DNA from: an uncultured Lachnospiraceae bacterium
GTDB taxonomy: Bacteria; Bacillota; Clostridia; Lachnospirales; Lachnospiraceae
Length of the DNA stretch: 41,862 nucleotides
Direction: 5' to 3'
Assembly (NCBI GenBank): GCA_910588125.1
Contig: CAJUPI010000025.1
Span: forward strand, 1 to 41,862
Part shown: positions 8,854-16,535 of the stretch, one piece after another
Layout: each line of letters opens with the position of its first letter
How positions within the stretch are numbered: position 1 is the stretch's first letter
Program-made: the position numbers and the translations under genes
Notes under the pieces: model-generated
The model's input: only the letters and a program-made list of their open reading frames with translations
What the model was told of the DNA's origin: nothing
Database searches by the model: none

Positions 8854-8892
8854 TTATAAGCTTTTTCAACTATTAAAAAGGAGGATATTTTT

Positions 8893-10743
8893 ATGAAGAA
8901 AAAGTTACTTGCAATGTTTAGCTGCGCTGCTCTTCTGGCTGCATCGATCACTGGCTGCAGCAGTTCTAAACCCGCAGAAAGCGCTGCTGCCCCGGCAGGA
9001 AGCGAGGCCGCTCCGACTGAAAGCGAGGCCAAAACCACAGCTGCTGCATCTGGAGATGTCAAGATTGCCCTGATTACCATGGATTCTATTGATCAGCACT
9101 GGGTTACCTTAAACGATGGCGCACAAAAGGCGGCCGGAGAACTTGGCGTATCTGTTACTTTTATGTCTCCGAATACGAAAGACGATGCTCAACAGATTGA
9201 ATGTGTCAATAATGCCGTCGCCGGCGGATACCAGGCTATCATCGTTGCTGCTAACGGGCCAGATGCAATCTCTTCCGCTCTGAAAGAGGCCGCTTCCTCT
9301 GGTGTAAAGATTGTCTATGTTGATTCTCCTGCTAACGTTGACGCCGAAGCTACTTTCTCTACCGATAATGAAGCTGCCGGTAAAACTGCTGGTGAAGAGA
9401 TGATCAAAGCCCTCGAAGCTGCCGGTGTTACTTCTGGTAAGATTGGTATTGTCAATGTAAATGCCGCTACCGATTCTACTGTTAAAAGAGAAAATGGTTT
9501 CCGTTCCGCTTTTGAAGGCAAGGGCTATGAATTAATGGAAACCCAGTACGGCGAAGGCGATGCTGCCAAATCACAGACGATTGCAGAAAACTATATCACT
9601 CAAGGTGTTGTTGGTATCTTTGGCTGTAACGAAGGCTCCACTACCGGTACTGGTAATGCTATCAAAGCTTCCGGCAATGCCAATATTATTGGAGTCGGTT
9701 TCGACAAATCCGATGCTATCATGAATCTGATTAACGATGGTTACTTGCTTTGCACCATGGCTCAAAATCCGGATGTTATGGGTGAAGAAGGCGTCAAGGC
9801 TGCTGTTGCTGCTTTAAATGGCGAAACTCTGGGAGGTAAAGTAACTGATACCGGCGTTTCTGTCATCACTGCTGGCGGAACTGCCGCCGCTTCTGATAAT
9901 TCGGCCGTTAAAGCCAGTCAGGAATGGAAGATTGCCCTAATTACTATGGATTCTATTGATCAGCACTGGGTTACCTTAAACGATGGCGCACAGAAAACAG
10001 CTGAAGAACTCGGCGTATCGGTTACTTTTATGTCTCCGAATACGAAGGATGATGCTCAACAGATTGAATGTGTCAATAATGCCGTCGCCGGCGGATATCA
10101 GGCTATCATCGTTGCTGCTAACGGGCCGGATGCGATCTCTTCCGCTCTGAAAGAGGCCGCTTCCTCTGGTGTAAAGATTGTCTATGTTGATTCTCCTGCT
10201 AACGTTGACGCCGAAGCTACTTTCTCTACCGATAATGAAGCTGCCGGTAAAACTGCTGGTGAAGAGATGATCAAAGCCCTCGAAGCTGCCGGTGTTACTT
10301 CTGGTAAGATTGGTATTGTCAATGTAAATGCCGCTACCGATTCTACTGTTAAAAGAGAAAATGGTTTCCGTTCCGCTTTTGAAGGCAAGGGCTATGAATT
10401 AATGGAAACCCAGTACGGCGAAGGCGATGCTGCCAAATCACAGACGATTGCAGAAAACTATATCACTCAAGGTGTTGTTGGTATCTTTGGCTGTAACGAA
10501 GGCTCCACTACCGGTACTGGTAATGCTATCAAAGCTTCCGGCAACTCTGGTATTGTTGGAGTTGGTTTCGACAAATCCGATGCTATCATGAATCTGATTA
10601 ACGATGGTTACCTGCTTTGCACTATGGCTCAAAATCCGGATGTTATGGGTGAAGAAGGGGTCAAGGCTGCTGTAAAAGCATTGGAAGGCGAATCTCTGGG
10701 CGGTGCTGTACAAGATACTGGCGTTTCCGTACTAACAAAATAA
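8893..10743 (+). CDS. Sugar-binding lipoprotein with two tandem, nearly identical binding domains
   Basis: This extracellular solute-binding lipoprotein supplies the RbsA/RbsC-like importer. The N-terminus MKKKLLAMFSCAALL leads into the lipobox ITGC, then a Ser/Ala/Glu-rich linker. Two periplasmic-binding-protein type 1 domains (Peripla_BP_4-like) follow at about residues 57-326 and 346-615, joined by a 19-residue Ala/Ser/Gly linker. Each has KIALITMDSIDQHWVTLN, CVNNAVAGGYQAIIVAA, a KIVYVDSPAN strand and GIFGCNEGSTTGTGNAI. Single-domain members are about 330 residues, so this 616-residue chain is a true doubling. The domains differ at only about a dozen residues, so both should bind the same ligand. 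A GGAGG site precedes the ATG. Only three bases separate its stop from the convergent tatD stop. Confidence 0.93.
   Translation: MKKKLLAMFSCAALLAASITGCSSSKPAESAAAPAGSEAAPTESEAKTTAAASGDVKIALITMDSIDQHWVTLNDGAQKAAGELGVSVTFMSPNTKDDAQQIECVNNAVAGGYQAIIVAANGPDAISSALKEAASSGVKIVYVDSPANVDAEATFSTDNEAAGKTAGEEMIKALEAAGVTSGKIGIVNVNAATDSTVKRENGFRSAFEGKGYELMETQYGEGDAAKSQTIAENYITQGVVGIFGCNEGSTTGTGNAIKASGNANIIGVGFDKSDAIMNLINDGYLLCTMAQNPDVMGEEGVKAAVAALNGETLGGKVTDTGVSVITAGGTAAASDNSAVKASQEWKIALITMDSIDQHWVTLNDGAQKTAEELGVSVTFMSPNTKDDAQQIECVNNAVAGGYQAIIVAANGPDAISSALKEAASSGVKIVYVDSPANVDAEATFSTDNEAAGKTAGEEMIKALEAAGVTSGKIGIVNVNAATDSTVKRENGFRSAFEGKGYELMETQYGEGDAAKSQTIAENYITQGVVGIFGCNEGSTTGTGNAIKASGNSGIVGVGFDKSDAIMNLINDGYLLCTMAQNPDVMGEEGVKAAVKALEGESLGGAVQDTGVSVLTK
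9061..9870 (+). repeat. Intragenic tandem duplication, copy 1
   Basis: This 810-base unit encodes the first binding domain of the lipoprotein. It matches copy 2 at a fixed offset of 867 bases (289 codons). Positions 9268-9677 are identical to 10135-10544 at every base, 410 in all, including synonymous sites. The flanks on both sides carry silent and missense differences. Confidence 0.95.
9928..10737 (+). repeat. Intragenic tandem duplication, copy 2
   Basis: This is the second 810-base unit, encoding the C-terminal binding domain. Its differences from copy 1 cluster at the two ends: AG to TE after the GAQK motif, the segment following ASGN, and the last 30 codons. The core from 10135 to 10544 is unchanged. 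Confidence 0.95.
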
Positions 10744-10746
10744 AAA

Positions 10747-11517
10747 TCACAAATTAAAAAATAACTTTTCTGCATTCCGGCTGGTGATTGCTATTACTTC
10801 ATCAGTCGGAATGCCTTTTATCTGTCCAATCTGTTCCGCCACATAAGGCAAATTCAAAGAAGAATTTCGTTGTCCCCGATTTGGTTCTGGCGAAAGATAG
10901 GGACAATCTGTTTCCAAAACAAGTTGTTCTAAAGGTGCATACTTTACTACTTCCTTTAGCTTTTTGGCATTGCGGAACGTAACAACCCCGCCAATTCCTA
11001 AATAAAATCCCATCTGTAAATATTCTTTCGCCAATTCAATCCCATAAGAAAAACAGTGGATTATCCCACCTGTCTCTTTAGCCTGTTCTGTCCTTATGAT
11101 ATCCAATGTATCTTTGGCGGCATCCCGGCTATGGATGATAACCGGAAGCTTCATCTCCCGTGCCAATGCTAATTGACGAACAAACCAATATTTTTGTGTT
11201 TCCGGTTCCGGCTCTTTCCAATAATAATCCAGACCGATCTCGCCAATTGCAACTATTTTTTCTTCGTTGGCTACCTGTCTCAGCCAATTTATCTGTTCCT
11301 CATCCAGCCCTCCTGTCTCACTCGGATGAACCCCTGCTGCTCCATAAACAAATGAATACTGCTGAGTGAGCAATAAAGTATTTCTCGTACTTTGGATGTC
11401 CGCTCCCACATTTACTATTTTTCCGATTCCATGCTTTGTTAAGCTATTCAGCAGCTGCTCCCGATCTCCTTCAAACGCTGCATCATCGTAATGGCTATGA
11501 GTATCAAATATTTTCAT
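10747..11517 (-). CDS. tatD: TatD-family metal-dependent DNase/hydrolase
   Basis: This 256-residue cytoplasmic TIM-barrel metallohydrolase belongs to a family with 3'-exonuclease/DNase activity and a proposed role in D-aminoacyl-tRNA or DNA quality control. The metal ligands are visible: DTHSHYD at the N-terminus, the Glu of AIGEIGLDYYW, the His residues in VIIHSRDA and IIHCFSYG, and the Asp of LETDCPYLSPEP. I use the ATG at 11517, since GAGGTG lies at normal spacing; the in-frame GTG at 11523 would sit inside that ribosome site. It is 43 bases downstream of the TraX-like gene and presumably in the metG operon. metG-tatD proximity is common in Firmicutes. Confidence 0.93.
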   Translation of the reverse strand: MKIFDTHSHYDDAAFEGDREQLLNSLTKHGIGKIVNVGADIQSTRNTLLLTQQYSFVYGAAGVHPSETGGLDEEQINWLRQVANEEKIVAIGEIGLDYYWKEPEPETQKYWFVRQLALAREMKLPVIIHSRDAAKDTLDIIRTEQAKETGGIIHCFSYGIELAKEYLQMGFYLGIGGVVTFRNAKKLKEVVKYAPLEQLVLETDCPYLSPEPNRGQRNSSLNLPYVAEQIGQIKGIPTDEVIAITSRNAEKLFFNL

Positions 11518-11560
11518 GTTCACACCTCAGTTTTATCGCTCCCATTCTCAATAAAACTTT

Positions 11561-12331
11561 TTATAAATTTCCGATATTCTGCATCAGCCATTGGTATATT
11601 AAATACAACACCAACAGATGAACCGGATAAAAACCATAAAAAAAATATTTTCCTCTTTTGTTTCCCCGCTCTCCGTTATAGAATCGAATCATCAAAAATG
11701 ATACTGCTAATCCCAAAAGAAAGCCTATTCTTGGTGCATTTGCAGAAAGCCAAAAGAAACCTGCCGCACATTGTTCTACGCGTCTCTCCCGAAGCAAATA
11801 CAATAGCACAATCAACAGAACTCCCGTATAATCATAATCCGTTCTCAGCAGAACAGCGACCATACAACCGATTGCAGCAATTGCTACCCATGCCAAAGTC
11901 CTTTTTTTTCCGGATAATTTCCCGACAGCATATTCAGCGGCCTCAACTGTCAGAAGTCCGATTAATAAAGTGAAAAATATATTTTGCGTCTCTCCACATA
12001 TCGGCTTCTGGCAGCAAACTAAATTAAAAGGAATCTCTGAGATAAGCGCAAATATTCCCAACCGCAACCCATATTTTTTCCAGCTTCGAGTATGTGCGAT
12101 CCCCTCTGTCAAAAGAAATGCATAAATAGGAAATGCAACCCGTCCCACGCAACGCATCAAATAATATACATAATACCATTTTGAATACTCCTGCGTGGAT
12201 ACAGGCACTACTTCCAACACTCCATATCCTAATAACAAAAATCCTATATGATCAATCAGCATAGTGGCTGCTGCAATAAGCTTTAAACAGCAGCCATTAA
12301 TGCCTTTATTAACATTTTTCATTTTTATCAA
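11561..12331 (-). CDS. TraX-family integral membrane protein
   Basis: This 256-residue protein is very hydrophobic, with about seven or eight membrane spans, and resembles the TraX family, named for the F-pilin N-acetylating factor and related to membrane acyltransferases. Supporting segments are CLKLIAAATMLIDHIGFLL at the N-terminus, RVAFPIYAFLLTEG, RLGIFALISEIPFNL and YDYTGVLLIVLLYLL. The frame opens at a TTG (12331) that overlaps the metG stop, with GGAG ten bases upstream. The ATG at 12322 is an alternative three codons in, so the exact start is uncertain. No conjugation genes are nearby, so a role in plasmid transfer is unlikely. Its substrate is unknown. Confidence 0.82.
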   Translation of the reverse strand: MIKMKNVNKGINGCCLKLIAAATMLIDHIGFLLLGYGVLEVVPVSTQEYSKWYYVYYLMRCVGRVAFPIYAFLLTEGIAHTRSWKKYGLRLGIFALISEIPFNLVCCQKPICGETQNIFFTLLIGLLTVEAAEYAVGKLSGKKRTLAWVAIAAIGCMVAVLLRTDYDYTGVLLIVLLYLLRERRVEQCAAGFFWLSANAPRIGFLLGLAVSFLMIRFYNGERGNKRGKYFFYGFYPVHLLVLYLIYQWLMQNIGNL

Positions 12332-14343
12332 CAGATTTCTGCTCCGTCCGGCATTTCTCTTTCCGGCACCATCAAGCTTAAATTACCTTCCGCATCCTCC
12401 GCACACAGCAGCATTCCCTCTGACAAGATTCCTGCAAGTTTAGCCGGCTTCAGATTTACAACCACCATAACTTTCTTGCCAACCATTTCCTCAGGAGTAT
12501 AGTATGCCTTAATGCCGCTAACAATCTGCCTTACCTGGCTTCCAATCTTCACTTTCGAACATAAAAGCTTTCTGGATTTTGGTACTGCCTCGCAGGCAAT
12601 AATCTCTCCTACCTGAAACTGCAGACGGGCAAAATCATCATAAGTAATCTCCGGCTTGGCTTCTATATCAATCCCTTTTTCATCTTTGTTTTCCGCTCCC
12701 TCATCCCTTTCAGCCTTCTCGTCTTCGTTTTCATTTGCCCCATTCCCGGAAGACCGCATCATATCCACCTGCTCCAATACTTTTTCTACATCCATACGGG
12801 CAAATAAAATTTCCGGCTTATCTGTCACTTTGCCGCCAGAGGGATATTTTCCGAACACATCCATTTCTGGGAGACTTCTTTTAGAAGCATTTAACTGATT
12901 TAAAATTTTAGCAGAGGTCTCTGGCATAAAAGATTCTAACAGAGATGCACCGATGGTAATTGCCTCTGCCAAATTGTAAAGTACCGTAGCCAAGCGATCC
13001 TTTTTTGTCTCATCCTTTGCCAGCGCCCAAGGCATAGTTTCATCAATATATTTATTACAACGACGGAAAATATTAAAAATCTCACCGATTGCATCTGCTA
13101 CCCGGAGCTCATCCATCTTCGTCTCCGTCTTTTTCACAGCTTCCAGTACCACAGCTTTCAACTCTTCATCCTCTGCTGCACCTACACCGCCGTTGTATAC
13201 CTCGCCACCAAAATATTTATTCGACATCGAAACTGTTCGATTGACCAGATTTCCCAAAACATTCGCCAGATCCGAATTTAGACGCTCTACCATCAGCTCC
13301 CAGGAAATCACCCCATCATTATCAAATGGCATCTCATGCAGTACAAAATAACGCACAGCATCCACCCCAAACATCTCTGCCAAAGTATCTGCATATAGTA
13401 CGTTCCCTTTTGATTTGCCCATCTTTTCTCCGCTTTGTAAAAGCCATGGATGACCAAATACCTGTTTCGGCAGCGGAATATCCAGTGCCATCAAAAAAAT
13501 AGGCCAGTAAATCGTATGAAAACGGATAATATCCTTTCCAATCAAATGTAAATCCGCCGGCCAATATTTATGGTATAGCTCCCCGTGATTTCCTTCACTG
13601 TCATAACCCAGCCCGGTAATATAGTTAGTCAATGCATCCAACCATACATAGGTCACATGCTTCGGATCAAAACTGACAGGAATCCCCCAAGTAAAAGAAG
13701 TCCGGGATACACACAAATCCTGTAAACCGGGGAGTAAAAAATTGTTCATCATTTCATTCTTTCGTGCTACCGGCTGGATAAATTCCGGATGAGTATTAAT
13801 ATGCTCAATGAGGCGATCTGCATATTTACTCATCTTAAAAAAGTATGCCTCCTCCTTGGCCGGCTGTACTTCACGCCCACAATCCGGACATTTGCCATCT
13901 ACCAGCTGAGACTCTGTAAAAAAAGATTCACAGGGCGTACAATAAAGCCCTTCATAATAGCCTTTGTAAATATCTCCCTGATCATATAATTTTTTAAAAA
14001 TCTTCTGAACCATTGCCTCATGATCCTTATCCGTAGTACGGATAAACTTATCATAGGAAGTATTCATTAAATCCCAAATTCCCTGAATCTGAGAGGCTAC
14101 ACCATCCACATATTCCTGAGGAGTAACACCCGCCTCCTGTGCTTTTAATTCGATCTTCTGTCCATGCTCATCCGTTCCCGTTTGAAAACGTACATCATAG
14201 CCTTGTTCCCGTTTAAAACGGGCAATACTATCTGCCAGCACAATCTCATAGGTATTACCAATATGCGGTTTCCCTGACGTATAGGCAATCGCTGTAGTGA
14301 TATAATATGGTTTTTTACATTTGCATTTCTGTTCTTGACACAT
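12328..14343 (-). CDS. metG: Methionyl-tRNA synthetase
   Basis: This enzyme charges tRNA-Met, including the initiator. The 671-residue chain has the HIGH-equivalent KPHIGN (25-30), a zinc knuckle with CTPC and CPDC pairs near residues 135-155, and the KMSKS-equivalent KMGKSKG. It has an anticodon-binding helical domain and a C-terminal OB-fold tRNA-binding domain of about 110 residues beginning at ARLQFQVGEI. The linker before that domain is very acidic and Asn/Glu/Lys-rich. AGGAGG lies upstream of the ATG at 14343. The leader is only about 40 bases, too short for a T-box. It is the first gene of metG-traX-tatD. Confidence 0.98.
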   Translation of the reverse strand: MCQEQKCKCKKPYYITTAIAYTSGKPHIGNTYEIVLADSIARFKREQGYDVRFQTGTDEHGQKIELKAQEAGVTPQEYVDGVASQIQGIWDLMNTSYDKFIRTTDKDHEAMVQKIFKKLYDQGDIYKGYYEGLYCTPCESFFTESQLVDGKCPDCGREVQPAKEEAYFFKMSKYADRLIEHINTHPEFIQPVARKNEMMNNFLLPGLQDLCVSRTSFTWGIPVSFDPKHVTYVWLDALTNYITGLGYDSEGNHGELYHKYWPADLHLIGKDIIRFHTIYWPIFLMALDIPLPKQVFGHPWLLQSGEKMGKSKGNVLYADTLAEMFGVDAVRYFVLHEMPFDNDGVISWELMVERLNSDLANVLGNLVNRTVSMSNKYFGGEVYNGGVGAAEDEELKAVVLEAVKKTETKMDELRVADAIGEIFNIFRRCNKYIDETMPWALAKDETKKDRLATVLYNLAEAITIGASLLESFMPETSAKILNQLNASKRSLPEMDVFGKYPSGGKVTDKPEILFARMDVEKVLEQVDMMRSSGNGANENEDEKAERDEGAENKDEKGIDIEAKPEITYDDFARLQFQVGEIIACEAVPKSRKLLCSKVKIGSQVRQIVSGIKAYYTPEEMVGKKVMVVVNLKPAKLAGILSEGMLLCAEDAEGNLSLMVPEREMPDGAEIC

Positions 14344-14392
14344 GAGCCAATCCCTCCTGAACCTTTAATTATATTTAAAAATAAGTAATCAA

Positions 14393-14421
14393 ACTATATC
14401 ACAATCTGTCAAAAAACTCAA
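14393..14421 (-). promoter_or_regulatory. Promoter of the metG operon
   Basis: Read on the minus strand, TTGAGT (14416-14421) and TATAGT (14393-14398) are 17 bases apart. Transcription would begin about 40-45 bases before the metG ATG. A TTGACA lies inside the spacer but has no good -10 partner. Confidence 0.65.
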
Positions 14422-14438
14422 GGAATCTGTCCGGACAT

Positions 14439-15686
14439 TTATTCAAAACGGTAGCGGAACTGTGCAATACAAATTTCATCTCCTGCATGTATTTCTGCCT
14501 CTTCATTATTTTCCAACAGCTTACCGCAAAGCAAAGTGCCATTTGTAGAATTCAAGTCTTTAATCCAATAGCTGTCGTCCCTTTTATCTATTTTTACATG
14601 AAGGCGACTGACTGTGTCCTGATCTAATTTAAAATCTACCAGATTCTCTTGCTTCCCAATAATAAATGGATAATATAAAATAGGAATATCCATATCTTCT
14701 CCATCCAGTGCCCGCAGCATTCTCTGCTCTGTCCCTGCCGAAAAATCCGCCAGTAAAACGGTTCCCTGTGCCGTCAATGTCTGTGATGATTCCTTTTCGC
14801 CTTTTTGTTTTAAAACTCCTTGTTTAGAGGGTTCTTTTTCCTGAATGTTTTCAGACGGCAGTTCCTGAAACATCATTTCCCATGGCACACGTGCCGGTAA
14901 TATCTCCTCTTTATCTGATTTGTGAAAAAACCTCTCTTTCCACTGCTTCCATTTCTCCTTCCACGAAATTTTTCTTTCGGTTTCCTGCCGGTTTCTATTC
15001 TTTTCGGCCACTCCATGATAAGATTTTTTCTCATCTCTATAATCCCCTTCTCCCCTGATATACTCTCCTCTTTGAGAAAATTCATCTTTTGGTTCGCATA
15101 CCCTTTGATTTCTATCCTGGCTGTGTATCAATCCCTCTTTCTGTCTCTGCCCTCCCTGTAGCATACGCACCAAATCCGCCAAACCATAATTCTCTTTGCG
15201 GGTCTCCTGATACAATCCATATGCCAACACCACACTTTCTTTATCTTGATGATCCACACTACCAAGTAAATATTCCAACAGCTTTCCAAAATTCTCTGAA
15301 AAATTTTTCTTTAAACCTGGTATTACACATAACCATATCCGGAATGTGTCTGGATCCACATATAAATATTCTGGTTCCAAAAAAATATTTTCTTCTCGTA
15401 GCAGATAAGTATCCATCCTTTCCAATACTCCGAAAAGCCCTAACATCAATCGGCGAATTTCCTCTGTCTGGATACTCCTATTTTCCAATATTCTGGATAA
15501 TGGTTGTTTGGAAGTTATCTCATAAAAAAACCGTATTTTTTCATCTGTTTGTCTGGCCTGAAACCGTAAAACTCCCTCAATTTGATTTCTCAGCAGCATT
15601 TGGCTCTCATATCCTTGCCATACTAATTCTTCTGGATCAATGATTAAATAATTATGTCGGAACTCCCTTTGATAACTGATTTTCAT
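14439..15686 (-). CDS. DUF6382 and FHA domain protein at the end of the Tad operon
   Basis: This 415-residue soluble protein has two parts. Residues 1 to about 175 match the DUF6382 pattern seen at the ends of Tad clusters in Clostridia, beginning with SYQREFRHNYLII. A charged, low-complexity linker of about 150 residues rich in Lys, Glu and Gln follows. Residues from about 330 to the end form an FHA phosphothreonine-binding domain: IIGKQENLVDF, then SRLHVKI and DLNSTNGTLLCG, which contain the expected Ser-Arg-x-His and Asn-Gly residues. FHA domains dock onto phosphorylated partners, so it may link Ser/Thr kinase signalling to pilus assembly; that is inferred. GAGAGG precedes the ATG. It is the last gene before metG. 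Confidence 0.85.
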   Translation of the reverse strand: MKISYQREFRHNYLIIDPEELVWQGYESQMLLRNQIEGVLRFQARQTDEKIRFFYEITSKQPLSRILENRSIQTEEIRRLMLGLFGVLERMDTYLLREENIFLEPEYLYVDPDTFRIWLCVIPGLKKNFSENFGKLLEYLLGSVDHQDKESVVLAYGLYQETRKENYGLADLVRMLQGGQRQKEGLIHSQDRNQRVCEPKDEFSQRGEYIRGEGDYRDEKKSYHGVAEKNRNRQETERKISWKEKWKQWKERFFHKSDKEEILPARVPWEMMFQELPSENIQEKEPSKQGVLKQKGEKESSQTLTAQGTVLLADFSAGTEQRMLRALDGEDMDIPILYYPFIIGKQENLVDFKLDQDTVSRLHVKIDKRDDSYWIKDLNSTNGTLLCGKLLENNEEAEIHAGDEICIAQFRYRFE

Positions 15687-15710
15687 AGGTAATTATCCTC
15701 TCTTATGTAC

Positions 15711-15995
15711 TCATTCTGCCAGACTCCACATTCGCAAACTGTTCTCCGGACAAAATACCGGTGTGGTAAGCTCTATGCTCCAACGCATTCCCTGCGCTTG
15801 CCGGGTTATCTCCAACTCATCCTGATTTTCAATCTTATGGCGTTCTCTCTCTACCGCCTCATGTACCACAAAATTTCCTACCGTTTCTGAGCGAATATGG
15901 AATGCCTGATTTAAAAGAACCATAACAGCCAGAAACACTGCTGCCATCACTCCTGCTGCTTCTATTGTATAACTCGCCCTGACTCCACGTCTCAT
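15711..15995 (-). CDS. Small TadE-like pseudopilin
   Basis: This 94-residue protein has a short basic leader (MRRGVRAS), then a hydrophobic segment beginning YTIEAAGVMAAVFLAVMVLL. The Glu at the start of the hydrophobic run and the Ala/Val-rich helix are hallmarks of TadE-type pseudopilins, which are cut by a prepilin peptidase. The remaining 55 residues are soluble and charged. A GGAGGG site precedes the ATG. It sits 24 bases upstream of the FHA gene and 19 bases downstream of a prepilin peptidase. Its likely role is as a minor pilin or priming subunit of the Tad pilus. Confidence 0.75.
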   Translation of the reverse strand: MRRGVRASYTIEAAGVMAAVFLAVMVLLNQAFHIRSETVGNFVVHEAVERERHKIENQDELEITRQAQGMRWSIELTTPVFCPENSLRMWSLAE

Positions 15996-16014
15996 ATTCC
16001 CTCCGTTCCTCTCC

Positions 16015-16485
16015 TCAAAATAATGATTGGGCAGATATCCTCAAAACGCCCCAGGCTGCTACAAATGGTAAAAAAGGAATTGTTACTTTTCCTATCCCGA
16101 TCTTTTTATGTATTCGATACCACACAAAAGCAATCATTGCATATAATCCACAAAGCATAACCCCTCCACAAAGCATTAACAAATTTTCCTTAAATCCCAG
16201 CAGCCATCCACTAATTAAAAAGAATATGCCATCCCCTGTGCCAATCTCCCCCCGACAAAATTTTCCCAGACCTAAAAGTCCCAGACCTAAACAATTTTCT
16301 TTTAAACACTCCTGCCAGCAAAAAGGATTCCCTGAACCCAACCAGAAAAACACTTTCATTCCCAATGCTAAAACTCCAAACAGGATAAATACCCACAGCT
16401 TCACCTGTTTATTTCTTAAATCCTGCATTGCCGCTATAAACAAAAATATTCCAAATAGCAACCATTCTGTCTCCTGACCTTTCAT
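16015..16485 (-). CDS. A24-family prepilin peptidase (second copy in the cluster)
   Basis: This 156-residue membrane aspartyl protease would cleave the leaders of pilin-like proteins. The catalytic Asp residues are visible in AAMQDLRNKQV near the N-terminus and in the GTGDG motif (the GxGD signature) near the middle. The rest is mostly membrane spans, ending with KVTIPFLPFVAAWGVL, typical of the family. An AAGGGAAAG site precedes the ATG. Another A24 peptidase is encoded first in the same operon at 24015-24545. The two share only family motifs by eye, so each may serve different substrates. Confidence 0.85.
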   Translation of the reverse strand: MKGQETEWLLFGIFLFIAAMQDLRNKQVKLWVFILFGVLALGMKVFFWLGSGNPFCWQECLKENCLGLGLLGLGKFCRGEIGTGDGIFFLISGWLLGFKENLLMLCGGVMLCGLYAMIAFVWYRIHKKIGIGKVTIPFLPFVAAWGVLRISAQSLF

Positions 16486-16535
16486 TTCTTTCCCTTTCTC
16501 TGTTGCTCATTTCTTTCCTTTCCACCATCTCTTTT

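Noticed and set aside
9315..10388. Two identical 68-residue minus-strand frames (9315-9521 and 10182-10388)
   Set aside because: They are antisense shadows of the identical core of the duplicated binding domains and have no ribosome sites. Their identity only reflects the duplication.
11491..11973. Plus-strand frame of 160 codons opposite the TraX-like gene
   Set aside because: Opposite strand of a well-supported membrane protein gene, no ribosome site, and residue composition typical of a reverse reading of hydrophobic codons.
14428..14437. TGTCCGGACA palindrome as a terminator of the Tad operon
   Set aside because: It is a 5-bp perfect palindrome with no loop and no T tract. It sits upstream of the metG promoter and could be a binding site, but nothing supports one.
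14344..14438. A T-box leader upstream of metG
   Set aside because: The predicted leader is about 40 bases and the T-box core sequence is not present.
15089..15643. Plus-strand frame of 184 codons opposite the FHA/DUF6382 gene
   Set aside because: The minus-strand gene has clear domains; the plus-strand reading has no start signal or recognisable motif.
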